64,000 nt of DNA from Mariprofundus sp. NF (GTDB lineage Bacteria > Pseudomonadota > Zetaproteobacteria > Mariprofundales > Mariprofundaceae), in assembly GCF_013387455.1 (NCBI RefSeq), contig NZ_VWNC01000004.1, forward strand, positions 1 through 64,000. The letters are read 5' to 3'. The translations under genes were made by a program, and so were the position numbers. Under the pieces are notes generated by a model. The model was not told where the DNA came from and ran no database searches. It worked only from the letters and a program-made list of their open reading frames with translations. Shown one piece after another: positions 1 through 8,841 of this stretch (its first letter is position 1; every line of letters begins with the position of its first letter).

Positions 1-64
1 GCATATAATCGACTCAGGCCGCACCTCAGCCTGGGAATGAAAACACCCGAAGAGGTGCATAAAA

Positions 65-91
65 AAGCCGACTGCCATTGGCAGCCGGCTT
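65..91 (-). terminator. Rho-independent terminator of recQ
   Basis: Read on the minus strand, an 11-bp stem with one mismatch (66-76 pairs with 80-90, 3-base loop) is followed directly by six T residues (61-66 in complement). It lies 150 bases beyond the recQ stop codon and is oriented to end recQ transcripts. A weaker A/T tract on the other side could also let it act in the opposite direction. Confidence 0.75.
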
Positions 92-153
92 GAATAAAAA
101 AACGTCAACGTATTTTAGGACGAGACATCTAATACCTTTCGCTGTAGAGCAGG

Positions 154-232
154 GGGTGCGTCCAGTCAAGGCAAGAGACGCGAAGTTTAGTAACACTAAA
201 TGAGCGACTCTTAACGCCGAATGGGCGCATCC
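154..232. repeat. Structured dispersed repeat, copy 1 (recQ 3' side)
   Basis: A long imperfect hairpin. The outer 10-bp stem pairs 154-163 with 223-232 (two G-T pairs); inside it AAGAG (173-177) pairs with CTCTT (208-212), CGC (179-181) with GCG (204-206) and TTTAGT (186-191) with ACTAAA (195-200). Single-stranded-looking flanks carry CAAGGC on the left and AACGC on the right. The same CAAGGC...CTC...AACGC framework with different stem sequence recurs at 36127-36225. It lies between the recQ stop and the recQ terminator, so it would be in the recQ 3' UTR. Function unknown. Confidence 0.6.
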
Positions 233-242
233 TGATCGCAGC

Positions 243-2411
243 TTATGCGACGCCGATTGCTTCTCGCCATGCCAGAATCAGACGAAACTCATCGTTATCC
301 AGATCAACGGTGAGATCACGTTTAATCTCAGTCAGTGATGCATAGGGATCGGCATCATCCAGTTCAGCCATGATCGTTTCGAAGTTTTCTCCAATAAAAC
401 CAGGCACATCAATATACTGACCGGCACGAATGATCGCCACGTAATGCTTGAGTACTGTCGCCCGGCTAACACCCTGCTCAACAGCAATCTCATCCAGCGA
501 CATGCCTCCCTTACGCTGCAGCGACAGGGTATAGGTCTGCGTTTCAGTCAGCCCCGGCCCCTTGGCAATCAACTTGGGAATATCCTTACCGCCCACATTT
601 TCCAGCGCGCCATCGGACTTCTCGACATGATCCTTAATCTGCTTAACGAACGCAGCACCATAAGCCTCAAGTTTACGCTGACCGACACCACTGATGGTGC
701 GCAGGGCATCATCATCGGTCGGTTTACGCTGGGAGAGTTCGGTTAGCGTCACATCACTGAACACCACATGTGGCGGCAGATCCTCTTTCTCGGCGATGCT
801 CTCTCTGAGTTTGACCAGCTTCTTGAACAGCGGCTCATCACGAGGGGTTCCTAAACGCTTGAACTGACGTTTAATACCCGGCTGATACTTGGCCAGAATG
901 ATCGGGTCACCGATGCCGATATGCTCGGCCTTTTTCGTTGCCAGCATGGCAGCACGCTTGGAAACATCCTGGATAAAATAACCGTGATGTACGAGCTGGC
1001 GAAGGATAGAAGTCCACTCATCTGCATTGAGATCTGAACCTGTACCGTGGGTCTTGAGCTTATCATGTTTGTGTTCACGGATACGGGCATTGGTAGAGCC
1101 GCGCAGTACATCGACAATATAACCCATGCCGAAATGGCCTTTGACCTCGCGCACGCAATCCAGTGCAGCCTGGGCAAATTCAGTCGCATCATAGGTGGCT
1201 GGTGGATCCAGACAGATATCACAGTTACCACATGACTCATCGAGTGCTTCACCAAAGTAACCCAGCAGCACGCGACGACGACAGGTCAGTGCCTCGGAGA
1301 AGGCGACCATACTGTTAAGCTTGTGCACCTCAACGCGGCGCTGATCAATGTTTTCCACATTCTCAATCAAACGGCGCACCAGATTCACATCACCGGAGCC
1401 ATACAACATCAATGCTTCCGATTCCAGTCCATCTCGGCCGGCTCGTCCTGTCTCCTGATAGTAGGACTCAATACTCTTGGGCAGATCATGATGAATCACA
1501 AAACGGACATTGGGTTTATCCACACCCATACCGAATGCGATGGTCGCAACAATCACCTTGATACGGTCACGCAGGAAATCATCCTGTACCTTTTCACGTG
1601 AGCGACCCGGAATGCCAGCATGGTAGGCAGCAGCACTGATACCGTGGCGCTGCAAATTCACGGCCAGATCCTCCACCCGTTTACGCGACAGGCAGTAGAT
1701 CACACCTGAGGCATTGGGCCAGCCCTCAAGAAACTGCAAAATCTGAGTCAGTGGCTGACGTTTCTCAGCCACCAGATAACGGATATTCGGGCGATCAAAA
1801 CTGGCCACAAAACGCGGCGCTTTGGTCAACTGCAGACGTTCACTGATATCTTCACGTGTGTGTTCATCAGCCGTTGCAGTCAGTGCCAGCATAGGCACAT
1901 CAGGGAAGATTTCGCGCAGCTCTCCCAAGCGGACATATTCAGGACGGAAGTCGTGTCCCCACTGCGACACACAGTGCGCCTCATCCACGGCGAACATAGA
2001 AACTTTAATTTTCTCCAGCTTCTGCAGAAAACTCTTCGAGAGCAGGCGCTCCGGCGCCACGTAAAGCAGATCAAGTTTACCGGACTCAAAACGCTCCAGC
2101 ACATCCTTGGCATCGGCGGCCTTCAGCGATGAGTTGTAATAAGCTGCTTTTACACCGCAGGCGGTCAATGCATCCACCTGATCTTTCATCAGAGAGATCA
2201 ACGGAGATACAACAATGCCCGTACCGTCACGCATAATGGCAGGGATCTGATAACAGATTGATTTACCACCACCGGTTGGCATCAGGACAAAGGCATCCTT
2301 GCCATCAATCAGGTTACAGATGATCTCTTCCTGCATAGGGCGAAATTCATCGTAGCCAAATATGTCCTTGAGAATTTTTCTGGTTTCTTCTATTACCTTC
2401 TTTGTAGCCAT
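243..2411 (-). CDS. recQ: ATP-dependent DNA helicase RecQ
   Basis: Superfamily 2 3'-5' DNA helicase used in recombination and replication-fork repair, about 722 residues. Visible in order: Walker A with MPTGGGKS at about residues 44-51, the DEAH box at 143-146 in [16 protein letters not shown], the second RecA-like domain with [10 protein letters not shown], a zinc-binding RecQ-Ct segment with four cysteines ending CGNCDIC, an HRDC domain around 545-620 ([12 protein letters not shown]) and a C-terminal helix-turn-helix ([20 protein letters not shown]). The start at 2411 is preferred to an upstream in-frame codon at 2486 because GAGGAAGG lies just before it and family homology begins here. It is transcribed alone, away from hemD. 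Confidence 0.96.
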   Translation of the reverse strand: MATKKVIEETRKILKDIFGYDEFRPMQEEIICNLIDGKDAFVLMPTGGGKSICYQIPAIMRDGTGIVVSPLISLMKDQVDALTACGVKAAYYNSSLKAADAKDVLERFESGKLDLLYVAPERLLSKSFLQKLEKIKVSMFAVDEAHCVSQWGHDFRPEYVRLGELREIFPDVPMLALTATADEHTREDISERLQLTKAPRFVASFDRPNIRYLVAEKRQPLTQILQFLEGWPNASGVIYCLSRKRVEDLAVNLQRHGISAAAYHAGIPGRSREKVQDDFLRDRIKVIVATIAFGMGVDKPNVRFVIHHDLPKSIESYYQETGRAGRDGLESEALMLYGSGDVNLVRRLIENVENIDQRRVEVHKLNSMVAFSEALTCRRRVLLGYFGEALDESCGNCDICLDPPATYDATEFAQAALDCVREVKGHFGMGYIVDVLRGSTNARIREHKHDKLKTHGTGSDLNADEWTSILRQLVHHGYFIQDVSKRAAMLATKKAEHIGIGDPIILAKYQPGIKRQFKRLGTPRDEPLFKKLVKLRESIAEKEDLPPHVVFSDVTLTELSQRKPTDDDALRTISGVGQRKLEAYGAAFVKQIKDHVEKSDGALENVGGKDIPKLIAKGPGLTETQTYTLSLQRKGGMSLDEIAVEQGVSRATVLKHYVAIIRAGQYIDVPGFIGENFETIMAELDDADPYASLTEIKRDLTVDLDNDEFRLILAWREAIGVA

Positions 2412-2672
2412 TTCCTTCCTCTTGCAACCGACCATCTGCCAGGCTGCATGTCTAATGCCGGAACTGAAATTTCCGGTCTTTATCACTCAATGTAAGTGTA
2501 AATTTGAGAGCCCGTCCATGGGATAAATCACTACCATTTTCAGCTTCCTATTATTATTTCATCACGGATTAGCAATCTTGGCAACTGTTTTGAGTGGAGC
2601 ACGGCATCATACGCCTCTCTTAATACTCTGTCTTTGACCAATTCAGCGTAGCGAAGCCATTGAACTTATTGC

Positions 2673-3458
2673 ATGATTAGACACATGGATTCATCTGCAC
2701 TTGAAGGTAAACGTATTCTGCTAACGCGTGCTGCCCATCAGCTAGGCAGCATCGAGACGATGGTCCGTGCCTGTGCTGCTGTGCCGATCCCTTTCCCCTG
2801 CCTTGAACTGCAGGTGAACACGGATGCGCTCAAGCAGGGCATCGCCATGCTACCGGAGTTCAGTGATCTGCTCTTCACCAGCGCCAATGGTGTGCTCGCC
2901 CTGGCCAGCTTCTGCCATGAGCATAACCGCACCTTGAAAAGCACTCTGGCCGACAAACGTATTGCAGCGGTGGGCGCTAAAACTGCAGCCGCACTCACAG
3001 CACTGGATATCAGTGTCGACATTATCCCCGAGATCGCTTCACAGGATGGATTGATTACCGCATATAGCGAACATGGCATGCCTGAGCAGCTGCTCTTCTT
3101 CCGGGCAGAGGAGGGCAGAGAGAGGCTTGCTGAAGTGTTAGAGCAGCAGGAGATTGTTGTGAAAACGGTGAAGGCTTACCGCACCATCTGCCCTGATGAT
3201 GATGCCGGTAAAACCGTTGCCCTGCTTGAAGCGGGAGAGATTGATGCCGTACTTCTGGGCAGCACAAAAACCGCCCGCCACTACCTGCAGCGCATCGGTT
3301 CCAGCGAACTTGCCAATCGGCCTGTTGTGGTCGCTATCAGCAAACTGATGGCAGAAGAGACCGAGCAGCTAGGCTTGCACGTGCAGGTTGTGGCAAAAAG
3401 CGCTAGTTTTGACTCCATGCTCGCTGCTTTGAGCAACTATTTTGAATCTAACTCCTGA
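2673..3458 (+). CDS. hemD: Uroporphyrinogen-III synthase
   Basis: Closes and inverts ring D of hydroxymethylbilane to give uroporphyrinogen III in haem synthesis; cytosolic. The 261-residue length, the N-terminal [19 protein letters not shown], the [10 protein letters not shown] segment and the [12 protein letters not shown] segment fit the HemD family, whose sequences are weakly conserved overall. The neighbour is hemB 14 bases downstream and HemX/HemY-like genes follow, which strongly supports the call. The start is uncertain: ATG 2673 and ATG 2685 both lack a clear ribosome binding site. hemC, often the partner of hemD, is not in this window. Confidence 0.9.
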   Translation: MIRHMDSSALEGKRILLTRAAHQLGSIETMVRACAAVPIPFPCLELQVNTDALKQGIAMLPEFSDLLFTSANGVLALASFCHEHNRTLKSTLADKRIAAVGAKTAAALTALDISVDIIPEIASQDGLITAYSEHGMPEQLLFFRAEEGRERLAEVLEQQEIVVKTVKAYRTICPDDDAGKTVALLEAGEIDAVLLGSTKTARHYLQRIGSSELANRPVVVAISKLMAEETEQLGLHVQVVAKSASFDSMLAALSNYFESNS

Positions 3459-3472
3459 AGAGGTGCCCTCTA

Positions 3473-4462
3473 ATGTCCCTGCCTGATCTGATTGTTCGTC
3501 CCCGCCGCCTGCGCAGAACCGCGACCATGCGCCGAATGGTGAGCGAGACAACACTCTCTGCAGACGATTTGATCTATCCGATCTTTGTTGATGAGACCAT
3601 CGATTCTCCGCGCGAAGTCAAAAGTATGCCGGGTGTTTCCCGTATTCCACTCTCCATGGTTGGCGAGATGACTCAGCAGGTCGCAGCCCTGGGCATTCCG
3701 GGCATTATCCTGTTCGGTATTCCGGCTGAAAAAGATGCCATCGGCTCCGGTGGTTGGGATGATAACGGCATTGTGCAGCAGGCGATCCGTGCAGCCAAAG
3801 CAGCCAGCCCTGACACCTGTGTGATTGCTGACACCTGCTTCTGCGAATATACCGACCATGGCCACTGTGGCGTATTGCATGGCGAAGATGTCGATAATGA
3901 TGAGACGCTGCTCAACCTGCAGAAGGAGGCCGCTTCCTATGCCAGAGCCGGTGTCGATATTGTTGCGCCATCCGGCATGATGGATGGCATGATCTCGGCC
4001 ATCCGCGACGGGCTCGATGAGGCCGGTTTCAAGAATATTCCCATTATGTCCTATGCCGTTAAATATGCCTCCGGTTATTTCGGACCCTTCCGCGATGCAG
4101 CCGACTCCACACCAAGCTTTGGTGATCGGGCCACCTATCAGATGGATCCGGGCAATCGCCGCGAAGCGCTGAAAGAGGCGTGGCTGGATATCGAAGAGGG
4201 TGCCGACATGCTGATGGTCAAACCCGGCCTGGCTTATATGGATATCATTCGCGAAGTAAAAGATGCGACCAATGTGCCGATGGCGGTGTACAATGTATCG
4301 GGTGAATATGCGATGGTGAAAGCTGCTGCAGCCAATGGCTGGATCGATGAGAAGCGCGTTGTACTGGAAACTATGCTAAGCTTTAAACGTGCAGGTGCTG
4401 ATCTGATCCTATCCTACCATGCACTGGACGTAGCACGCTGGCTGAACGAAGATAAGGGATAA
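3473..4462 (+). CDS. hemB: Porphobilinogen synthase (delta-aminolevulinic acid dehydratase)
   Basis: Condenses two 5-aminolevulinate molecules to porphobilinogen, an early step of tetrapyrrole synthesis. 329 residues, normal length. The two active-site lysines are visible as K197 in [15 protein letters not shown] and K250 in [13 protein letters not shown]. Cysteines 122, 124 and 132 ([14 protein letters not shown]) are the zinc-site cysteines, so this is the zinc-type enzyme rather than the Mg-only type that carries Asp/Ala there. It follows hemD by 14 bases and its stop codon overlaps the next start as TAATG, implying translational coupling along the operon. Confidence 0.97.
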   Translation: MSLPDLIVRPRRLRRTATMRRMVSETTLSADDLIYPIFVDETIDSPREVKSMPGVSRIPLSMVGEMTQQVAALGIPGIILFGIPAEKDAIGSGGWDDNGIVQQAIRAAKAASPDTCVIADTCFCEYTDHGHCGVLHGEDVDNDETLLNLQKEAASYARAGVDIVAPSGMMDGMISAIRDGLDEAGFKNIPIMSYAVKYASGYFGPFRDAADSTPSFGDRATYQMDPGNRREALKEAWLDIEEGADMLMVKPGLAYMDIIREVKDATNVPMAVYNVSGEYAMVKAAAANGWIDEKRVVLETMLSFKRAGADLILSYHALDVARWLNEDKG

Positions 4463-5466
4463 TGGAGAACGAAAAAGATATGTCCGAGAAGAAGAGCGAG
4501 GCGGAGATCGTTATCTCTGCCACCCCATCTGAAACGACTGCCAGCGAGAAGAAATCCTCTGGCGGACTGGCCAAGTTTGCCGGTTTCATCCTACTGGTTC
4601 TAATCATTATCGGTGGTGGACTGGCCGCCAATGGTCAGCTAATGCCGCTGCTCGAATCACTGCAGACCAAATTTGCCAGCCAGCAGAGCTCTGAGCCTGA
4701 AATTGTGGCCAGCGAACCTCTCTATCAACCTGCCCCAGAGCCTGAAGAAGTTGAACCAGAAGTGGTCACTGAAAGCATCAATGTGTCCGCATCTGCAGAG
4801 GCTGAGGCTCTGCTCTCGACTATTGAGCAGCTGCGCAGCGAACTGCAGAGCATGGAAGCATCACAGCGCTCTCTGCAAGATGGCCTGATCGAGCAACAGA
4901 AGATGAACCTGCAGGTACGCCTGCGCTGGATCACTGATCCAGCCAGCCGCGCACCTCAAATTCAACTGGCCTGGGAGGAGATCTCTCTGCTTCCCGGACT
5001 AAGCAGCGAGCAGCGCAGCCAGGCAGAATCGATGCAGTCGCTGGCTCGCGCCACAGTTCAGAGTCTGCGTGACTGGCAGGCCTCACTGCATAAATGGGCA
5101 GATGCACTCGCCACACCGGTGCATGAAGATATTATCCCTACCCCTGAACATCCGTGGCTGGCCTGGATTACCGGTCAGTTTCATCTGCGTCAGGCACCCA
5201 CGCAGGAGGCCCGTCGTCTCGGCTCTCTACGTGAACGGCTGCTGAGTGCATCACGCTCGTTAACACTGGAGCGCTGGCCGAGTGATGGTGAGTGGCAGAG
5301 CCTGCATGCTGAGCTTCTGCTGCAGGTCAAAGCGATGCGTGGTCAGAGCAGTGAAACCGCGACCGATCTTGGTCTGCCAGAGAACTTCGCAGCCATTCAG
5401 AAAGATCTGCATAACCTGCGTGAAAGCGCCCGACTCTGGTCCCAGAGACCTCAAGGAGAGTATTAA
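4462..5466 (+). CDS. hemX: HemX-like membrane protein
   Basis: A 334-residue inner-membrane protein with a cytoplasmic Lys/Ser-rich N-terminus, one membrane segment at about residues 37-58 (FAGFILLVLIIIGGGLAA), an acidic Pro/Glu-rich linker and a coiled coil (AEALLSTIEQLRSELQSMEASQ), followed by an all-helical region. This is the architecture of the HemX family found beside hemD/hemY; some databases label it uroporphyrinogen methyltransferase, but no methyltransferase motif is visible. Its ATG overlaps the hemB stop and its own stop overlaps hemY, both as TAATG. Role in haem metabolism is inferred from position. Confidence 0.82.
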   Translation: MENEKDMSEKKSEAEIVISATPSETTASEKKSSGGLAKFAGFILLVLIIIGGGLAANGQLMPLLESLQTKFASQQSSEPEIVASEPLYQPAPEPEEVEPEVVTESINVSASAEAEALLSTIEQLRSELQSMEASQRSLQDGLIEQQKMNLQVRLRWITDPASRAPQIQLAWEEISLLPGLSSEQRSQAESMQSLARATVQSLRDWQASLHKWADALATPVHEDIIPTPEHPWLAWITGQFHLRQAPTQEARRLGSLRERLLSASRSLTLERWPSDGEWQSLHAELLLQVKAMRGQSSETATDLGLPENFAAIQKDLHNLRESARLWSQRPQGEY

Positions 5467-6599
5467 TGCGCCTTGTTCTCCTGCTTATTATCGCACTGGC
5501 AACCGCTGTTGCCCTGATCGCATTCCCCAATATAGCTGATCAGCATCTCCGCCTTGAAGCCTTCGGCTGGATCTTTGAAACCCGCCAGGGCGCATTTCTC
5601 ATCGCCCTGTTTGCACTGCTACTTGTTATCGGGCTGCTGCGCGCCATTGTTGGCGCCATCTTCTCAGGCCCGGGCACGGTCTGGCGCTCGGTTCGCATGG
5701 GCAGCCGTAAACGTCGTGAAAAGAAACTGCGTGAAGGTTTGGCCCAGTGGCTCGATAATCGTGGTGATTTTGGCATTAAATCGATTAAACGTGCCAAGGG
5801 TGTACTGCCTGACTGGACAATGGATATGCTCAAAGTGCTCGCTATTCCTGCCAAGGATCAGGATGCACAGAGCGAGCATGAGGATGCACTGGTCACGGTA
5901 CTGGCTGCACGCATTGCCACTGATCCATCCGTCCATCAGAAACCTGACCTATCGACCCGCAAAGCCCATATCGATGCATGGCTGCATCTGCACCCCGGTG
6001 CTCCGCTGGCCATCAGCCGCAAAGCTGATATTGCTGAAGAGGAGGAGGATTGGCCCGGTCTCGTTTCACTGCTTGAAGAGGAGTGGAAACAGGGACACCG
6101 CTCAGCCCATTCGGTGAAACCACGCCTTGCCATGGCCTATATCAGACTCTCTGAAGTTGAACCTGAACAGGCCATGACCCATCTGCGTAAGGCATACCGC
6201 CTGCTGCCGGAAGATAGCGATGTATTGCTGGCTTATGGCTTGGGTCTGATTGTTTCCGGTGAAGCGCCTACAGCATCACGCCTCTGGTTCTCACACCTTG
6301 AGAAGCATGACGCGCCTGATATCGCTGATGCCCTTCTCAGTAGTCAGAAACAGGATGCCCTGCGTGCCTACCGTAAACTTGAGTCACGCAAAGAGAGTGA
6401 GCTTAATTTCTCTGAGCGCTGGCTGCGTGCAGAGCTTGCCCATGCCGCCAAACTCGACGGTCTCGCTTTTGAACAGATGCTTGCACTGGCTGAAGCCGCG
6501 GACAGTGCTGATGCGTGGCAGAGCCTTGCGCACTGGTACAGTGAATCAGGTGATTTCGAGAGCGCTGCCAACGCATACAAGCGCGCTTTAGAAACCTGA
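5466..6599 (+). CDS. hemY: HemY-like TPR membrane protein
   Basis: 377 residues. Two hydrophobic segments near the N-terminus (about 1-20 and 40-64) are followed by a basic stretch (RMGSRKRREKKLREG) and by tetratricopeptide-like helices to the end (for example YIRLSEVEPEQAMTHLRKAY and a last one ending FESAANAYKRALE). This matches the proteobacterial HemY_N/TPR family, which is not the protoporphyrinogen oxidase also called HemY. It is the last gene of the coupled hemDBXY operon; a terminator hairpin follows 73 bases downstream. Biochemical role is unsettled in the family. Confidence 0.85.
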   Translation: MRLVLLLIIALATAVALIAFPNIADQHLRLEAFGWIFETRQGAFLIALFALLLVIGLLRAIVGAIFSGPGTVWRSVRMGSRKRREKKLREGLAQWLDNRGDFGIKSIKRAKGVLPDWTMDMLKVLAIPAKDQDAQSEHEDALVTVLAARIATDPSVHQKPDLSTRKAHIDAWLHLHPGAPLAISRKADIAEEEEDWPGLVSLLEEEWKQGHRSAHSVKPRLAMAYIRLSEVEPEQAMTHLRKAYRLLPEDSDVLLAYGLGLIVSGEAPTASRLWFSHLEKHDAPDIADALLSSQKQDALRAYRKLESRKESELNFSERWLRAELAHAAKLDGLAFEQMLALAEAADSADAWQSLAHWYSESGDFESAANAYKRALET

Positions 6600-6609
6600 T
6601 ATCACCACT

Positions 6610-6637
6610 TTGACAACCGGCTATAACCGTCTAAAAT
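6610..6637 (+). promoter_or_regulatory. Sigma-70-type promoter after hemY
   Basis: TTGACA (6610-6615), 16-base spacer, TAAAAT (6632-6637). A perfect -35 and a 5/6 -10 box make this one of the best promoter matches in the window. Expected transcription start is near 6644. The transcript would run at once into the two hairpins at 6655-6700. Confidence 0.6.
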
Positions 6638-6644
6638 AGTAATA

Positions 6645-6708
6645 GGATAGATAAACACCTCTCTTGAGGTGTCAGGCGGTTGCCGACGGGTAACCGCCTG
6701 TTTTATTT
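6645..6708 (+). ncRNA. Candidate small RNA or leader/attenuator upstream of the Rieske gene
   Basis: Between the promoter at 6610 and the Rieske start at 6734 lie two consecutive hairpins: ACACCTC/GAGGTGT (6655-6672, 4-base loop) and the terminator stem CAGGCGGTT/AACCGCCTG (6673-6681 with 6692-6700) followed by TTTTATTT. A transcript from the promoter would be about 60 nt with two stems and a U-tract, the layout of a small RNA or of a terminated leader. Alternatively the second hairpin is only the hemDBXY terminator. Confidence 0.4.
6673..6708 (+). terminator. Rho-independent terminator
   Basis: Perfect 9-bp stem (6673-6681 with 6692-6700), 10-base loop, then TTTTATTT. It ends the hemDBXY operon and any short transcript from the promoter at 6610. 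Confidence 0.85.
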
Positions 6709-6733
6709 CACCATTGAGACATTAGGAGAAGAT

Positions 6734-7123
6734 GTGAGTGAGCAACAGGATTGGCAGTCTGTTGAGAAACCGGCTGAGGGTGAAGCGGTCTGCTTTGACC
6801 TCAAAGCCAGACTCCGCCTCTCAAATGGTGAGCAGGCCGATATCACCGAACAGGGTTTTCTTATCTGCCATCAAGGCCAGTACCGCGCCTGGAAAAACAG
6901 CTGCCCGCATGCAGGAGCGCCACTGGACTGGGTTCCCGGCCAGTTCTTCTCAGAGGATGGCAAACAGCTTGTCTGCCACGTCCACTTCGCCCATTTCGAC
7001 CCCCTCACCGGCGTTTGCCTCTCCGGCCCCTGCCAACAAAAGGGCCTCTCTCCTCTCGAATTCAATGAGTTAGAATACATGATTCAGGTTCCGGTCTCTT
7101 CACAACTTGAGGGCTCCGAGTGA
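6734..7123 (+). CDS. Rieske [2Fe-2S] domain protein
   Basis: A 129-residue soluble protein with the Rieske cluster motif: CPHAGAPLDW supplies the first Cys/His pair and CHVHFAHFDP the second Cys-x2-His. Proteins of this size are usually electron-transfer ferredoxins or Rieske subunits of uncertain partner. The start is GTG 6734, preceded by AGGAGAAGAT; an in-frame TTG at 6680 is rejected because it lies inside the terminator stem. Its 3' end overlaps a possible start of the next open frame at 7107. The second Cys/His pair is followed by an extra pair of cysteines (CLSGPC), as in many Rieske proteins. Confidence 0.85.
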   Translation: MSEQQDWQSVEKPAEGEAVCFDLKARLRLSNGEQADITEQGFLICHQGQYRAWKNSCPHAGAPLDWVPGQFFSEDGKQLVCHVHFAHFDPLTGVCLSGPCQQKGLSPLEFNELEYMIQVPVSSQLEGSE

Positions 7124-7172
7124 ATACTTCCGACCCACAGAGGATATTCATAATGAATATTCAGGGGGTAAG

Positions 7173-7448
7173 TTGAGGCTTTTTATATATTTGTTTCTGG
7201 GAATGTTTTTGACTGTGGGCTGTGTACGTTACGACTACCAGTTAATCACGTCGCTCGATAAAGAGAAATTCACTTTTTATGCCGGTTATCATTTGGTTGC
7301 TAGCTCAGAGAAAGATGAAAATGAATTCGTTACCGAGCTTTTAGAACAAGAGCTGAAAAAGAACCGCCTTTGCCCCGATGGATATATTATTGACCGGAAA
7401 TCTTATAGTAGGCATTCAGACCCCTTATGGGACTTGCACTGTAAGTAA
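7173..7448 (+). CDS. Small putative lipoprotein, function unknown
   Basis: About 91 residues. From TTG 7173 (GGGGG five bases upstream) the protein begins with a short basic/hydrophobic signal and a lipobox-like TVGC at residues 14-17, which would leave a lipidated Cys and a mature domain of about 75 residues (VRYDYQLITSLDKEKFTFYA...). The open frame extends back to ATG 7107, overlapping the Rieske gene, but that part has no signal-like features. The gene is visibly more A/T-rich than its neighbours, which suggests transfer or relaxed selection. I do not recognise a family. Confidence 0.5.
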   Translation: MRLFIYLFLGMFLTVGCVRYDYQLITSLDKEKFTFYAGYHLVASSEKDENEFVTELLEQELKKNRLCPDGYIIDRKSYSRHSDPLWDLHCK

Positions 7449-7512
7449 ATCCCATCAACCAATTAGACTTTTTTCAATACTTTAATATCCACTCTTGGCT
7501 GCATGGGATCGA

Positions 7513-7535
7513 TGGGGTCAGACTCGATTGATATT
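7513..7535. repeat. Short sequence resembling a REP/RAYT-associated motif
   Basis: The 139-base gap after the lipoprotein gene contains GGGGTCAGACTCGATTGAT. From memory this string recurs near REP-associated (Y1/IS200-like) transposase genes in environmental bacteria. Only one copy and no transposase is present here, so it is at most a remnant. Confidence 0.25.
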
Positions 7536-7587
7536 TAGCTAAGCCTTTCCAACCATCCGGTTTTGCCTCGCAAAAAGTCATTTAGAT

Positions 7588-8181
7588 TTATTCACAGGCG
7601 CGGGAAAGAAAGTCCATATGATCAACACCGAAGAAGAGTTCTGGGCGGCCTCTCTCTTTCTTAAGGATGAAGCTGGGGACACCAAACGCGCCGGCTTTGA
7701 GTGCGGCATGGGTATTGGGTTCAAAATCTTCGTTTTTTAGCTGTAACCATTCGTCGGGCAACTCTTTTAGAGAGACAACCTGTTCTAGACAATCCCCTGC
7801 AGTTGGATCAACAGCTCCTGACCAGATCGATTCGAAGGCGGCCAGGCAGAAAGTCGCACGATCACTGCCATGAAGTGCTCCGGCAATGCGCAGGGCAGGG
7901 CGGCTGTCGAAGGTGCCGGGTCGGATCATTTTGAAGGGCACGTCCAGATATGCGGCCCAGCGCTTGAGATCACGAAGGGAGTAGATCGCTTTGTTTTTAA
8001 TGGTAGCAGGTGAAACGTTGCCGGAGAGGCTCATCAGTCGCGGCAGATTGAGTGGCAGCCAGTTGACCTCCACCGCATGCTTCTCGGCAAAAGCGGGCAT
8101 CTGTGTCGCCGCCAGATAGCTGTATGGGCTGATGAAGTCGAAATAGAAGTCGACTACAGGACGATTCCCATTACTTGTCAT
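7588..8181 (-). CDS. DsbA-fold 2-hydroxychromene-2-carboxylate isomerase-like protein
   Basis: 197 residues of the thioredoxin/DsbA superfamily branch that includes HCCA isomerase and kappa-class glutathione transferases. The N-terminal VDFYFDFISPYSYLAATQ has Ser in the place of the redox Cys, and the C-terminal FGVPSFIL cis-Pro loop and FFGVDHMDFL match the family. It probably uses glutathione; the substrate cannot be told. The start ATG 8181 has GAGG six bases upstream and overlaps the end of the preceding thioesterase gene by 11 bases, so the two are coupled. A chromene substrate is unlikely to be proven by context, since no aromatic-degradation genes are near. Confidence 0.83.
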   Translation of the reverse strand: MTSNGNRPVVDFYFDFISPYSYLAATQMPAFAEKHAVEVNWLPLNLPRLMSLSGNVSPATIKNKAIYSLRDLKRWAAYLDVPFKMIRPGTFDSRPALRIAGALHGSDRATFCLAAFESIWSGAVDPTAGDCLEQVVSLKELPDEWLQLKNEDFEPNTHAALKAGAFGVPSFILKKERGRPELFFGVDHMDFLSRACE

Positions 8182-8677
8182 CGTGATCCTCATGTGGCGC
8201 GACATAACCCTCGGGGCGAATGGCGACGGTATTGAGGATGCGTGTACACACTTTTCCATCCTCGCGTGTGAACTGCATCTCAAAGGTAGGGGTGGAACGA
8301 CCACTCTCTTTCAGCTCCTGTTCAATCTCGTGAAACTGAGCCTCATCAAAATCAAAGTGCAGGGTAAGATCTGAACTACCGACGCGAATAAAATCAACCA
8401 CTAGCTTTTTGGTGGCCACCCGGTAACCGGGGAACCGTTTCAGACAGGCCAGAGAGGGGATCGGATCGGCAAGGCTGGCCTGATATCCGCCATACATATT
8501 ACCTGCGGCATTGGCTGAGACCCAGTTCAGCGGCAGGCGAATACGCACACTGCGCCAATCCTCGGCCAGCTCCTCTATCTTGGCCCGCATCAGGAAAAAG
8601 GGCGGAAACAGCTCAAATCGCCTGCGATCAGAGAGCCAATGCATTTTGGCTAACAGGTGTAAATTACTACGGCGCAA
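8171..8677 (-). CDS. Hotdog-fold DUF4442 thioesterase-like protein
   Basis: 168 residues. The pattern PFFLMRAKIEEL then VRIRLPLNWVSANAAGNMYGGYQASLADP matches the DUF4442 hotdog family related to PaaI acyl-CoA thioesterases. The likely start is TTG 8677, because AGGAGG lies seven bases upstream. It is divergent from the HxlR-type gene at 8842, with five copies of a shared half-site between them, so it is probably a target of that regulator. The HCCA isomerase-like gene follows with an 11-base overlap. Confidence 0.75.
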   Translation of the reverse strand: MRRSNLHLLAKMHWLSDRRRFELFPPFFLMRAKIEELAEDWRSVRIRLPLNWVSANAAGNMYGGYQASLADPIPSLACLKRFPGYRVATKKLVVDFIRVGSSDLTLHFDFDEAQFHEIEQELKESGRSTPTFEMQFTREDGKVCTRILNTVAIRPEGYVAPHEDHDDK

Positions 8678-8723
8678 TGCTTTTCCTCCTCTGAAACGTG
8701 GCTGAACGACCAGCTTGGTATAT

Positions 8724-8816
8724 AATAGAAACCAACAACACCTATTAAGTTTCTATTGGTTACCTTCTAAGTCATGTTAGTTTCTAATAGAAACCGATGG
8801 CATATAGTAGGTTTCT
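8724..8816. promoter_or_regulatory. Operator array between the thioesterase operon and hxlR-type gene
   Basis: Five half-sites of a GGTTTCTA-like element: AATAGAAAC (8724-8732) facing GTTTCTATT (8749-8757), a compact palindrome GTTTCTA-A-TAGAAAC (8780-8794), and a fifth GGTTTCT near 8810-8816. The arrangement in a divergent intergenic region next to a winged-helix regulator is that of an autoregulated operator. Confidence 0.6.
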
Positions 8817-8841
8817 TTTTGCAACCTGCTATAGTAACACC

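Noticed and set aside
4462-5466. HemX-like protein as a uroporphyrinogen methyltransferase
   Set aside because: That database label comes from gene fusions; no SAM-binding or CysG/CobA motif is visible here.
6680-6733. Upstream TTG start for the Rieske protein
   Set aside because: It lies within the stem of a perfect terminator and adds residues without conservation; GTG 6734 has AGGAG.
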